A stretch of DNA of 64,000 nt, taken from Pseudozyma flocculosa PF-1. Its lineage: Eukaryota; Basidiomycota; Ustilaginomycetes; Ustilaginales; Ustilaginaceae. The stretch lies in contig NW_006920894.1 of NCBI RefSeq assembly GCF_000417875.1, forward strand, positions 166,417-230,416, read 5' to 3'. Shown here piece by piece: positions 1 to 10,951 of the stretch. The notes under the pieces were generated by a model. It did not search any database. It was not told the DNA's origin and was given only the letters and a program-made list of their open reading frames with translations. The translations under genes and the position numbers were made by a program. Numbering within the stretch: position 1 is the stretch's first letter; every line of letters starts with the position of its first letter.

Positions 1-548
1 ATTTTTTTGCCGTGCATGAAAAGCCAAAAATTCCCACGCCCGCCAGGCAACCTGGAAGCTGTCGCCCGGCGCCCGCAGGGCAAGGTGGGCCGCTTGCCCT
101 GGCTTCAGAAAATCTCAAGGCTCGCACCCCGGGGCGGCCCTGGCCGGGGCCCGGGCTGGCAGGCGCTGGCTTGGCTTGGCTGGCTTGGGTGGCTGGCTGG
201 ACCCACTCGCTCGCCGCCGGGCTGGCAGGCTGGCCTTGGCCGTGGCCGTGGCCGGGCGAGAGCGGCTGGCAACTCGAGTCCGACCGTGGCCGCCTTCCAC
301 CTTCCTCTCCTCTTCCCCCTGTCACGACCATCCCCTCCCCTCAAGACCCTCCTGTGAGTACGACCTACCCGACAGCCAACGACGACGACGCCACACCATC
401 GCGAGGATCAAGACCAACCATCATACCCAGCGGCCAACTTTCGCCAGGACATTTCCCGGCTGACTTTTCCGCCCGACTTGTCCTTCGCTCCGAACCTTCA
501 CATACCACCTACCGACCGACCTTCGCGCCGACCCATACAACAGTCACA
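1..548 (+). promoter_or_regulatory. RPL3 upstream region
   Basis: No gene is recognised here. Bases about 150-260 form a GC-rich tract of TGGC and CTTGG units. From about 290 to the RPL3 start codon the plus strand turns pyrimidine-rich with few G's, as expected for a fungal promoter running into a 5' leader. Several long open frames cross the region, but they look like GC-rich repeats translated in different frames and have no recognisable protein content. Confidence 0.55.
156..260. repeat. GC-rich TGGC/CTTGG short-unit repeat tract
   Basis: Imperfect tandem units of TGGC, CTTGG and GGCCGT are visible on the plus strand. The tract lies about 300-390 bases upstream of the RPL3 start, directly before the pyrimidine-rich leader. 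Similar tracts precede many other genes in the window. Confidence 0.7.
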
Positions 549-2671
549 ATGTCTCACTGCAAGGTGATTATCAGCTCTTTCGACTCGACGCTCGGAGGGT
601 GAAAGGTGGAAGGATGGAGCAACGCCAACCGGAAGGTGGAATACGGCGTTGCAACCGACTTTGAAGATCTCGCCCAACCCGGTGCACATCCCGACAGCCT
701 CGCCTCGATACTCTGCCATCCACGGCTCCTCGGGAAGCGGAGGGCACCGTGCGATGCTCTCCCTCAAACCGGGCTAGGCGACGGAGGCAGCGGCACCGGG
801 CCGGGATCAGGAGATCAGGACAGGTGGCAGGACCTGGACAGGACAATCGGAAGGGCGTGTTGGAATGCGAGCAGACACTAGGGTCTTCTCGCGCCAGTCG
901 TCACCCGCCCCTCTCTGGCGGATCTGCTAGGACACTGGACCCGGGGATCAGGGTCAGCTCGAGACACACTGGACAAGGCGGATCACGGGACGACTCGAGG
1001 GGAAGTTGGCAGAGTCGAAGGTCGAAGGCACGCAGGGAGGGCAGAGGCACGCTCAGACCGCCACAGCGCGGTCGAAGGCTCCTTGTGTCCATGCTCCCGC
1101 ACGCCGTCGACCTCGACTCGGCCACCTTCTCCCTCGCGTCTCTGCTCCGCTCCTCGCCCTTTTCTCTTTCCCCCGTGCACATCCCCGTGCCCAGTCTCCG
1201 AAAGGATCCCGCAAAGGAGGGGAGAGGGGACGACGGAAAGACGAGAAGGCAGCCTTGGGTGCTCTAGGTCGATGTGCAGCAGCATTGCTGACACAGCCTG
1301 GCATCCGCCGTTTTCTCCCTTTTTGTCTTCCCCTCGATCCCTCCTCCTACTCTTCTCCCCCCGTTCCCGTCACTTCTCGACACACAGTACGAGCACCCCC
1401 GTCACGGTTCGCTGGGTTTCCTGCCCCGCAAGCGTGCCGCCAGGCACCGCGGAAAGGTTAAGGCGTGAGTATCCGTTGCGCGCGCGAACAAGCAAGGGAC
1501 GCTCTGCGATCGCCAATCTGCCGATCAAGCGGCTGACCCTGTTTCCTATCCCCTCGCCTCTTGTCAATCTCGCTCCCTCGCCTACAGCTTCCCCAAGGAC
1601 GACCCCAAGAAGCCCGTCCACCTGACCGCCATGCTCGGCTACAAGGCCGGCATGACCCACATTGTCCGTGACCTTGACCGCCCCGGTTCCAAGATGCACA
1701 AGAAGGAGATTGTCGAGGCCGTCACCGTCATCGAGACTCCCCCGATGGTCGCCGTCGGTGTCGTTGGCTACGTCGAGACCCCCCGCGGTCTCCGCTCGCT
1801 CACCACCGTCTGGGCCGAGCACCTCTCCGACGAGGTCAAGCGCCGCTTCTACAAGAACTGGTACCGCTCCAAGAAGAAGGCCTTCACCAAGTACGCCAAG
1901 AAGCACTCGGAGAACAGCGGCTCGTCGATCACCCGCGAGCTCGAGCGCATCAAGAAGTACTGCTCGGTCGTCCGTGTCCTTGCCCACACCCAGATCCGCA
2001 AGACCGGCCTCAAGCAGAAGAAGGCCCACCTCATGGAGATCCAGGTCAACGGTGGCTCGGTCGCCGAGAAGGTCGACTTCGCCAAGGAGCACTTCGAGAA
2101 GACGTTCGACGTCTCGTCGGTCTTTGTCCAGAACGAGACCATCGACATCATCGCCGTCACCAAGGGTCACGGTTACGAGGGTGTCACCGCCCGTTGGGGC
2201 ACCAAGAAGCTGCCGCGCAAGACCCACCGTGGTCTCCGCAAGGTCGCCTGTATCGGTGCCTGGCACCCGGCCAACGTCATGTTCACCGTGGCGCGCTCGG
2301 GTCAGGACGGTTACCACCACCGTACCGAGATTGGCAAGAAGATCTACCGCATCGCCAACGGCAGCGACGAGACCTCGGCCTCGACCGACTTCGACACGAC
2401 CAAGAAGGGCATCACCCCTCTCGGCGGCTTCCCCCACTACGGTGTCGTCAACCAGGACTTTGTCATGATCAAGGGCTCGTGCCCCGGTGTCAAGAAGCGT
2501 GTCCTCACCCTCCGCAAGTCGCTCCAGGTCCACACCTCGAGGAAGGCCCTCGAGAACGTCTCGCTCAAGTGGATCTCGACCTCGGCCACCAACGGTCACT
2601 CGTCGTGGCAGACCAAGGCCGAGAAGGAGAACTTCCTCGGCGTCCGCAAGATCAAGGCCCCCACCGCCTAA
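549..2671 (+). CDS. RPL3: 60S ribosomal protein uL3 (RPL3)
   Basis: Large-subunit ribosomal protein uL3, whose central extension reaches the peptidyl-transferase centre. The spliced model has exons 549-563, 1388-1464 and 1588-2671, giving 391 residues against 387 in yeast. Both introns are GT-AG and the frame is continuous. The protein starts [13 protein letters not shown], is colinear with yeast Rpl3 throughout, and keeps GAWHPANV, the W-finger whose Trp255 in yeast affects anisomycin and trichodermin sensitivity (Trp256 here). It also keeps KTHRG, containing the methylated His of yeast. Residue 4 is Cys where most fungi have Arg. Intron 1 is 824 bases, much longer than any other intron in the window. 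The identification is secure; the 5-codon first exon is supported by the family N-terminus. Confidence 0.97.
564..1387 (+). other. RPL3 intron 1 (long)
   Basis: This GT-AG intron of 824 bases begins directly after codon 5. The other introns I could place in the window run from 80 to 347 bases. I found no convincing box C/D or H/ACA snoRNA by eye. Its length and position fit an autoregulatory or host-gene intron, but that is only a possibility. Confidence 0.85.
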
Positions 2672-3636
2672 GCGGGCGGGTCTCGTTAGCCCCACAGCGC
2701 TTGGCTCTCCAAGTCACGCTACCTCACCCAACCCCAAAAGAAGACGAGCACACACGTGTCTTGTGTGCGCGGCTCCTCTCCCTCTCTCTCTCTCTCTCGC
2801 ATCCCTACCGCTGCTTCTCTCTCTCCCCTATGCCATCCCCCTTCACGCACGTTCTCTGTACTATCTTCACACACACACACTCATCACCACCGCGGCGTCG
2901 CACTCGGCGTGCTGTCGCCACCCTCATGCATGCATGGCAAAAAGGAAAAACCCCGAGAAAAAAAGCCCAGCGGGGATGCCTCCCGCGAGAGTGTCCGGGG
3001 GAGAGAAACCATCATCGCCTCCCATACCCGCTTCCAACCGTGTGACGGTGTGTGTCTGATTCTGTTTCGCGAGTGATCTTGGAGAGCATGAGGGGCGATG
3101 ATGGCGGTGGTCGTGCGCCCATCGAGCCGATGTTGGACGGTTGGGATAGCAGGCGTAGCGTGGTGTGGCAGGCCTGGCCAAATCGATCACGCGCGGCGGG
3201 GCTGGAGCGATGCGGATCCGAAATTCGGCGAGCGGGGCGCGGGGGCCAGAAGCCCACCCGGCCGGCGCTGCACCTCCGCATTTCGAGGTTGGCCCCCTCG
3301 ACCTCGGCTTGCCACGACCTCATCGCTCGCACTCCACCATCGCCGTACCCCTTTCCCAGCCGCCAGTCGTAAGACCAAATCTGCTACCCGTCCTCGTGAG
3401 TTCTTTCCGTGCTGCGAGCAACGAGGAGTCAGGAGGAGGAGCGGCGGTTTGAAGAGTACGAGTGGGCACGACGTTCTAACACCTCGAGATCCTCCGTTCC
3501 TCATCTTCAACCCCTACCCGCTCGCATCCCGGTCCAACCAGACCAATCTCGGCTCATCCTCATCCTCACCACCTCCATCGCCGTACAAGCAGCTTGAAAG
3601 GTCCCCACCAGGCCGCGCGCTCGCACACGACCCAAG
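2672..3636 (+). other. RPL3 3' region and upstream region of the complex I subunit gene
   Basis: No protein-coding content is recognised. A CT dinucleotide run lies near 2779-2800 and a short CA run near 2870-2880, both probably in or just past the RPL3 3' UTR. The last 200-300 bases before 3637 are rich in C and T on the plus strand, consistent with a leader for the next gene. A 5' UTR intron cannot be excluded. Confidence 0.5.
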
Positions 3637-3975
3637 ATGGCATCCAAGTTCTACACGCCCGCCTACAACTTCCACCCGCACCAGCCGGCCTTCAAGCACC
3701 GATGGGGCGCCAAGCTCCTCGGCGCCACCATGTGGTTCTGGATCTTTTACCGCGCAAAGCAGGACGGTCCCGTCCTCCTCGTAAGTCACCCCTTCCCCTC
3801 ATCATACCCCTGCCTACACGGTTCGTCCCAGGTTGTACCGCGATGCATGGAACTCATCGTTCCGTACCTCTCCCCTCCAACGACGACGATGATGATGGAC
3901 AAACAGGGCCTGAGACATCCTTGGGACGGTCACCATGGTCACCACGATGAGGCGCACGGTGATTCCCACCACTAG
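3637..3975 (+). CDS. NADH:ubiquinone oxidoreductase accessory subunit, NDUFB2 (AGGG)-like
   Basis: The spliced product is 70 residues, from exons 3637-3780 and 3907-3975 with a 126-base GT-AG intron. It has one predicted membrane segment around MWFWIFYRAKQDGPVLLG and a His-rich tail after RHPWDGH. The MWFWI block followed by a charged segment, then leucine and HPW, resembles the NDUFB2/AGGG subunit of the complex I membrane arm, which has one transmembrane helix facing the intermembrane space. The intron length is a multiple of three and has no in-frame stop, so unspliced RNA would encode a 112-residue version. The start is the first ATG and fits the small-subunit pattern. The family call rests on one short block, so it is moderate. 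Confidence 0.6.
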   Translation: MASKFYTPAYNFHPHQPAFKHRWGAKLLGATMWFWIFYRAKQDGPVLLVSHPFPSSYPCLHGSSQVVPRCMELIVPYLSPPTTTMMMDKQGLRHPWDGHHGHHDEAHGDSHH

Positions 3976-4401
3976 ACACGTCCCCTCCCCCCAACCCTGC
4001 CCTCGAGGAGAGGAAGTGGGAATGAAGGCAATCCGATGATCATCTCTCTCTGAACCCGCGATGCATCCGAGGCTCTCCCTGCCCCACGCTGGTCCAGCAC
4101 GCACAACCGATCCAGCGCGCACGATGACGAACGCCGAAGAGGAGAAAGCGTGAGAAGCGGGCCGCCAGAAACCGAGCTGCGATGGTATGCGTAGAATTAC
4201 ACGAGACGGCGATGGAAGATAGCAAGCACAGAGGTGGGAAAGGGGAGCGGCCGCCATCGACATCGGGGGCCGGAAAGCGGGTGGTAAGAACAGGGATACA
4301 AGTACACGCCGGCCATGGCATTGATCATCAGCGTCGCGCCGCGCCGCGTTGCCCACTGCTTCGCTTCGCTCTGCTCGTCGTCTTGGTCCTGGTCCTGGTC
4401 A
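3976..4401. other. Convergent intergenic region
   Basis: This stretch lies between the 3' ends of the complex I subunit gene (+) and the unrecognised gene (-). It presumably holds both 3' UTRs. No RNA gene, repeat of note or further coding sequence was seen. Confidence 0.5.
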
Positions 4402-5624
4402 TCAACCGAGACCGAGCATCCGGACGCCTTCGTCGACCTCTTCGCCCTCGAGCTCGTCGTCGTTGCACCCGCCCGGATCGACNNNNNNNNNNNNNNNNNN
4501 NNNNNNNNNNNNNNNNNNNNNNNNNNNNNNNNNNNNNNNNNNNNNNNNNNNNNNNNNNNNNNNNNNNNNNNNNNNNNNNNNNNNNNNNNNNNNNNNNNNN
4601 NNNNNNNNNNNNNNNNNNNNNNNNNNNNNNNNNNNNNNNNNNNNNNNNNNNNNNNNNNNNNNNNNNNNNNNNNNNNNNNNNNNNNNNNNNNNNNNNNNNN
4701 NNNNNNNNNNNNNNNNNNNNNNNNNNNNNNNNNNNNNNNNNNNNNNNNNNNNNNNNNNNNNNNNNNNNNNNNNNNNNNNNNNNNNNNNNNNNNNNNNNNN
4801 NNNNNNNNNNNNNNNNNNNNNNNNNNNNNNNNNNNNNNNNNNNNNNNNNNNNNNNNNNNNNNNNNNNNNNNNNNNNNNNNNNNNNNNNNNNNNNNNNNNN
4901 NNNNNNNNNNNNNNNNNNNNNNNNNNNNNNNNNNNNNNNNNNNNNNNNNNNNNNNNNNNNNNNNNNNNNNNNNNNNNNNNNNNNNNNNNNNNNNNNNNNN
5001 NNNNNNNNNNNNNNNNNNNNNNNNNNNNNNNNNNNNNNNNNNNNNNNNNNNNNNNNNNNNNNNNNNNNNNNNNNNNNNNNNNNNNNNNNNNNNNNNNNNN
5101 NNNNNNNNNNNNNNNNNNNNNNNNNNNNNNNNNNNNNNNNNNNNNNNNNNNNNNNGCATTGCCCGTCGCGCCGGAAGCGGCGCTGAGACCGCTGAGACCG
5201 CCGCCGCCGCCGCCGAGGGCTGAGCCCAGCGACGTCGAGAGCAGGCTGGGCGAGGCTAGCGGCTGCGTTGCCGCGTTGGAACTCGCCCCGGCGCTGGTGC
5301 TGAGGATTGCGTTGGTGTAGTTGTGCAGGATGCCCGATGCCGTCACGGCGCGAGAGACGGGCGTGGCGGGTCGAGAGATGACCGAGGGCGACGCAGCCCG
5401 CGACCGGCTCGCACGCACCGAGGTCATGGCAGCGGCGGCAGCCGAGGCCGTGGCACCCGAGCCTCCTGGCGTCGTGGCTCTCGACCCGAGCTGGCTCGGC
5501 CGGTAATGGCTGCCGGAAAAGTAGGCGCCATAGGGCGCCGCAGGCGATGCCGAGGCAGTGAACGTGTGCGTCGGCGAGGGCATGGAGATTGGCGTCGGCA
5601 TGGCCGACGAGCCGTTGCTGCCGC

Positions 5625-5686
<62 letters not shown>

Positions 5687-7721
5687 TGCTGGAAGTGCTG
5701 CGCCGCCAGCAGCGACGGCGACGTCAGGCTAGCTCCACCGACGCCGAGACTGGACGTGTTAAGCAGCGTCATGGGCGAAACGGCCCGCCGCTTGTACGCG
5801 CTGTTGGCGTACGGCTCGTATCGATCCTCGCCGCCCATCATCTTGCGCTTCGAGGTGCGTGTCCACGGTCCCGGCGAGTGCGAGGTCGCCATGAGCGAGG
5901 CCTTGGGCGACGTCTCCATCTCGACCGGCAGTGTGTGGCCGGGCGTGCGAGCGCGGAAGAGGCGGTCCGTGCTGGGGCTGGCGCGGTGGTGATGGGCTCG
6001 TGACTCGCGGAAGCCCATCCAGAGCGATCCTTTGCGTTGTTTGGGCAACGATGACGAGCCCTCGGTGGCCGGAGCGCTGCCTGGGATGGTCGATACCTGT
6101 GGCGCCGCATCCTCTGCGACATCGTCTTCGTCGCGCATCGCCGTTTCATCATCGCTACCTGCCCCGTTGGCCTGCTGCGCTTGTGCCGCGGCCATGTCCT
6201 CTTCGCTACTGGACTCGCTGCCGTCGTCGCCGATGCCGTCCATGTCGAGCGAGTCGTAGTCATCGTCGTCCCATCCCCATTTGCCGCCGCGGCCAACGGA
6301 TGCGAAGCCGACGGTGCCGTTGCCCGCACAGCCGGCGAAACCGCGCGCGCCCTGGAAGGGAGACCGCATCTTGCCTGCGCCCAGCCCCCCTAATCGCGGT
6401 GTCCTCGGCAACGACGGGTCGCCTCCCAGCTTCTTCTGGAGCTTGGCTTCAGATGCGATCTCGCTGTCCTCGGGCTTCTTTTCGTCCTGCAGCGTGGCGG
6501 CCACGCGCAGCACGCCCCGGTCCTTTGGCATGAGGTTGCCGCGGCGGTTGACGGCCCGCTTTGTCACGAGGGACCCGGCCAGGCTGTTTCGAGCAACGTT
6601 AGACCCGGATCGTGACCGGTTGCCAAAGCTAGGGCCGGTGGAAGTGCCTCCGGGGCTCGGCTGTGCCACTCCTGGCGAATCGGAGCCTGTGCGCGTTCCA
6701 CCGGCGTTGTCAGCGCCAGACTCAGACGAGCTGAAGCGGGCGAGGTTCCCCGGCTGCGGTGGTGGCGGCGTGGTGGGTGGATGTTGAGGTGGCCCCATGA
6801 AGTCGGAACCATCCTCGTCCATGTCCACGTCTTCGTCCTGATCCTCGGCCGGGGCACCGGGTGCAGCAGGTCCTGCAGTCATTTGAACGTTCGGAGCCTG
6901 TGACGAGCAAGAAGCGTCGGGCGTCGCGCTGGCGTTGTGCGCGCGTAGCGGCTCGAAGCCGATCTGCCTTTCGACAGTCGGCGGGCCTCCAGATTGGCCT
7001 TGCCCGCCGCTTTGGCCGTCCATCGACTGCTCTTCATCCTCGTCGAGCTCAAAAGGTGTGATCTCGCGCCCCAACATGCTGCCGCGGCGCAGCCGTGCGG
7101 ACGAGGATGCCGATGACGATGAGGTGCCCTTTTTCGCTGTCGCTGTGCTGGGTGAGGTGTCTGCAGTCGCTTGCCCCGAAATCTGCTTATGGGCCTCGCT
7201 CAAAGGCCCGCCGTTTGCGGCTGCGGCTACAGTCGCGGCTGACCTGCGGAGGAAGGTAGATGATGGGGCCCAGGCGCTGCTACTGGAAAGCGTGGGCGAA
7301 GCTGCAGAGGTGCGATTGGGATTGGTGTCGGCGGATATGTCGGCGGTCGAGGAGAAGCCGAGCCCGATGTTGTCGGGAGCGTCGCTCTGGCCTGCGCCGG
7401 CGCTAAAGTGGGATGAGAGCTTCGAGGGCGATACGAGGGGGTTGTGCTGGTGCTGGTGCTGCTGCTTCTTGTTGGGCGACTGGAAGGGTATCGATATGGG
7501 TGAGGCAGAGGGTGCGCCGTGCAGCGCATTGCTGGAACCGTGCTGGCCGGCTACGGGAAGGGCAAAGTCGGCGAGCGAGGTGGTGAAGCCCTTTGTGGGA
7601 GAGGAGCGCAACGCTGCGGCGCTCGAGTCGGCAGACGAAGATGAAGACGAAGCGGTCGGAGAGGCCGGGAAGCCGTTTGGTGGGGGGCAAAGAAGAGGTG
7701 CTTGGTGGGCGACTGGCTCAT
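4402..7721 (-). CDS. Unrecognised low-complexity fungal protein with RRGNL-PK block; interrupted by assembly gap
   Basis: The product is not recognised. The minus-strand frame is open from 7821 to the gap and is rich in Ser, Ala, Gly, Pro and acidic runs. More ordered blocks include SPTKGFTTSLADF near the start, RAVNRRGNLMPKDRGVLRV (about 6500-6560), EIASEAKLQKKLGG, RYEPYANSAYKRRAVSP (about 5770-5830) and an 18-residue polyGln. From memory, the RRGNL-PK and EPYA-AYKRRAVSP blocks recur in uncharacterised fungal proteins; I attach no function. The main frame has no usable upstream ATG. The best start, MSQSPTKHLFF at 7721, is in another frame and would join at a G6 run at 7682-7687, so a one-base sequence error or true frameshift is likely. 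The 673-base N run removes part of the C-terminal half, and the tail after it (DDELEGEEVDEG, stop near 4402) is uncertain in frame. Confidence 0.6.
4483..5155. other. Assembly gap (673 N)
   Basis: All 673 bases are N. The length is not a multiple of three, so reading frames on the two sides cannot be connected with confidence. Protein translations that cross it are not meaningful. Confidence 1.
5626..5679 (-). repeat. (CTG/CAG)18 trinucleotide repeat encoding polyGln
   Basis: There are eighteen uninterrupted CTG units on the plus strand, read as Gln on the minus strand inside the unrecognised gene. An alternating His-Gln pair sits on the N-terminal side. A pure run of this length is expected to vary between strains. 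Confidence 0.95.
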
Positions 7722-8795
7722 GTTGGCGGCGGAGAGCAGAGAGTAGTCGTCGGAACAGCGGGAGCGGCAGGAGCAGCAGGAGCAGGAGGCTAGGAATCAG
7801 GCGAACTGCCTCCGCTGCCACCGTGGGCTGCGGTCGTGCGTTGGAATAGAGCGGCGATGCCGAGGGCGTAGCGATGAGGCTGGCGAGGTTGACGACAGAG
7901 GGCGGGGAGCAGCTTGCGGCAGCCTACGAGACGGCATCGTGCTCCGGGGCAAGCAGTCCCTCGAACCAAAAGCTTCTTGGCGTGGCTGCAGTGCGTCCCT
8001 CTTTCGGAAAGCGACCGCGAGCTTGATAACAATCTTCGGAACAGCCCCGATGCGCAGGTGGCCACCTTGTCGACGGCAAAAGGAGCGACGCGGGTGAGCC
8101 GAAACCAGCTCCTAGTAAGCAGGTCGTGCACTTGCTTGGCAGGCTGCCGGGTGGTCGGGCGAAAGGGGTGGATAGGCGGGCGATGAGGCCGATAGAGGGC
8201 TGCGCCCGTGTGTCGGGGCGGGGAATGTAGCACGACCTGCCTGCCGCTTGGTCGATGATTGGGTCGATGTGGGCTGTAGTGATGGAGATCGAGGTGGAAG
8301 CCAGTCTTGTCTGTCCAACAGGTGATCCCGAGGGGCAGACAGCCAGACGCCGCCGGAGGGAGGAGGACCCTGGTGACGGACAGACGGACGGACGGCCGAA
8401 CGGCGGGCGGGGATCCGATGATTTCACGCTCTCGCCCCTCGCCGACGTGGCGCCCCTCCTCCCCCCTGCCGCTAGTTGACCTCGTCCGAAGGACAGGCAG
8501 GCGAGCTCACAACAGCGCCCTGCTTCTAGCACGCATCAGGTCGTGCCCGCTTGCCATGCCCGCTACGACGGATCAAAGCTCAAATAGACAGACACGGCTC
8601 CGCATAGACTGGGCTGCTCCATTGTTGTCGCTTCAGACGGCGGGCATCGGTGGTATCGGGACCTCTCGACAGACGCCGCCCTCACACAGGCAGCTTGCCG
8701 GCAGTCTCTCTATTGCTCGGACCCGTCGCTGATACAGAGCAGAAACACAAGGAAGCGACGAGAAGGCAGGGCAAGGGCAAGGGCAAGGGTATCTC
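7722..8795. other. Upstream region of the unrecognised gene and 3' region of HIS7
   Basis: No coding sequence is recognised. The part next to 7721 is rich in G on the plus strand, that is, pyrimidine-rich on the transcribed strand of the minus-strand gene, as in other leaders here. Near 8769-8790 there is a short GGCAAG repeat just beyond the HIS7 stop. A TCGAACC segment near 7971 was tested as a tRNA B box and has no matching stem. Confidence 0.45.
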
Positions 8796-10951
8796 CTACT
8801 GGGTCGAGATGGCGCCCGCCCCCTCGCCGACGGCCTCGCTGCGGATCTTGAATCCCTTGCTGAGCAGGTGGTCCTTGACCTCCTGGATGGTGCACTCCTT
8901 GCGGTGGAAGATGCCCGCGGCCAGGGCTGCCTCGACGCTGCTCGTCTCGCCCTCGAGCGGCGTAAAGACGTCCGAAAAGTGCTGGGCCGTCCCCGCACCT
9001 GTCGCAAAAGGCGGCCACAGAGGAAGAGTGAGAATTTGGGGGGGACGATCAGCTAACACTGGTCGGCGTCGGTCGAAGCTAGGCTGCTGCGGGTCCTGTG
9101 CAATACTCACCGGAGCTTGCGATGACGGGGATGTCGACGCTACGCCTGATGAGCTCAACGAGCTGGCGGTCGAAGCCCTTGTTGGAGCCGTCCCGGTCGA
9201 TCGAGTTGAGCAGCACCTCGCCCGCTCCCAGCCTCTGCACGCCTCTTGCCAGCTGCACCACGTCGACGTCGCGGTCCTCGCGACCGCCCTTGACCGTGCA
9301 CCGGTACCACCATCGCTTGCCCTCGTCCTCGCTTCCCTTCACGCCCTCGACCAGGCAGGTCCGGTGGGCCTCGGGGACCTCCTCTCCATCCTGCAGGTAG
9401 ACCCGTCGCGGATCAAACGAAACCACGACCGCCTGGGCGCCGTAGCCCTTGGAGATGGTCTCGATCCCCGTCTTGCCCGTTAGGCAGGCATCCTTGAAGT
9501 TGAGCGGGTTCGCCTCGTCGCCCTGTCCGTTCTCCTTGGCCCTCTGGTAGAGCTCCTCGACCGCGTAGACGGCCTCGCTGCCGATCGACACCTTGTCGGC
9601 GCCGGCGCGGAAGTAGGCGTCGGCCACCTCCTTGGCCGGACGCGGCGTGCCGTCCGGATCGACCGAGTCCTTGATTCCTCCGCCGATGGTGAGCGGCACA
9701 AAGATCTTGGACGCCGCCAGCTCGAGCAGGCTGAGCATGGGCTGGTCCTGCAGCGCGCAGGACCGGAAAGAGGTGATGTTGAGGAAGGTGATCTCGTCGG
9801 CTCCCTCGAGATAGTAGCGCAACGCCAAGTCGACCGGCTTGCCGAGGTTGCGGACCTGTCGCTTGCCACCCTGTGGTGCTGACGAAGACGCGGCGTTGTC
9901 CTGCTGCGGCTCCTCCTTCTCGCGCACGTCGTATGACTCGCCCTTGGTCACGACGAGGTCCCCGTCGTCGTTGCTGCGCACGTCGAGGCAGGCCACGATG
10001 CGCTTGGTGAGCCCGTCCTGCGCGGCGGGGCGGGCGATGTCCTCCGGGCTGAGCAGCAGCCTCTCCTTGGCGGGCGCCAGGGTGCCGTCACGGCTAAGCC
10101 AGGCACGCAGCAGCTCGAGACCGGCGCGACCGCTCTTCTCGGGGTGGAACTGGGTGGCGAACACGTTGCCCTTCTGAACCGACGAGACAAAGACCTCGGA
10201 GCCGTACTGGGTCGTGGTGAGAGCCCAGTCCGAGTGCTTGGAGGCGTCGAAGCCAGCGCGGAACGAGTGAACAAAGTAGTAGTGGCTGCTGTCCTTGGCA
10301 TCCCTCGGCGGGAAGCCGTACTTGACGGCGTCCTCATCGCCGCCGTCGCTTCTCGTCTTGACGACCTCGGCCGTGTTCCAGCCCATCTGCGGGACGGACT
10401 TGCGCCCCATGCTGTCGTTTGCCGAAAACTTGCCAATGACGCCGGGGACGACGCCGAGGCCAGGCTGGCTGGGGTCCTCCGCGGACCCCTCAAAGAGGCA
10501 CTGCATCCCGACGCAGATGCCCATGTAGGGCTTCCCAGAGGCGATGTACTGCTTGAGCGGCTCGGCGAAGCCGTTGTTGCGGAGCGATGTCATGGCCGAG
10601 CCAAAGGCGCCTACACCCGGGAAGATGAGTTTCTGGCGTTGTGCAAGGTTGAGGGAGGAGCAGAGGTCAGTGCGGTGTGCGAGACGATCCTGTGCCATGC
10701 CGACGACGATGCGAGCCTGAAAGGTGTACTCACGTCGGCCTTTTGAATGTCATCGGGGTGCTGGACCCACTTGAACTCGAAGCCGAGCTTGTTGATCGAG
10801 TTGGCCAGGCTGCGAACATCTGCGAGGCGGTCGGGCGAGGGACGAAGCAGGCATCAGCACAGGAGAGGTCAGAGATGCTCTGGTTGCAGCTTAGCTGGAC
10901 CTTGGCTGCGCTTCACTCACTGCCGGCGCCGTAGTCGAGGAGGTAGAGCAT
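8796..10951 (-). CDS. HIS7: Imidazole glycerol phosphate synthase (glutamine amidotransferase/cyclase)
   Basis: Bifunctional enzyme of histidine biosynthesis. A glutaminase domain feeds ammonia to a (beta/alpha)8 cyclase that converts PRFAR to imidazole glycerol phosphate and AICAR. The spliced model is complement(8796-8998, 9111-10632, 10734-10819, 10921-10951), 613 residues against 552 in yeast, with all introns GT-AG. Exon 1 encodes MLYLLDYGAG and exon 2 NVRSLANSINKLGFEF, matching the family N-terminus. The glutaminase nucleophile is in GICVGMQC (Cys near residue 78), with the His/Glu pair in FHPEKSG (about 202). The cyclase begins at KRIVACLDVR (about 251), with its second Asp in NSIDRDGSNKGFD. 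The last exon carries GAGTAQHFSDVF to the C-terminus. It is head-to-head with the PhoD-like gene. Confidence 0.96.

Noticed and set aside
4182..5320. Open frames running through the N gap
   Set aside because: They exist only because N codons are read as open.
7722..7821. Hydrophobic Leu-rich N-terminus for the unrecognised protein (apparent signal anchor)
   Set aside because: The frame begins with GTG, not ATG, and the Leu run comes from a CT-rich leader. The true start is probably at 7721 in another frame.
7921..7980. tRNA B-box-like GGTTCGA on the minus strand
   Set aside because: The bases either side cannot form the T-arm stem and no A box lies upstream.
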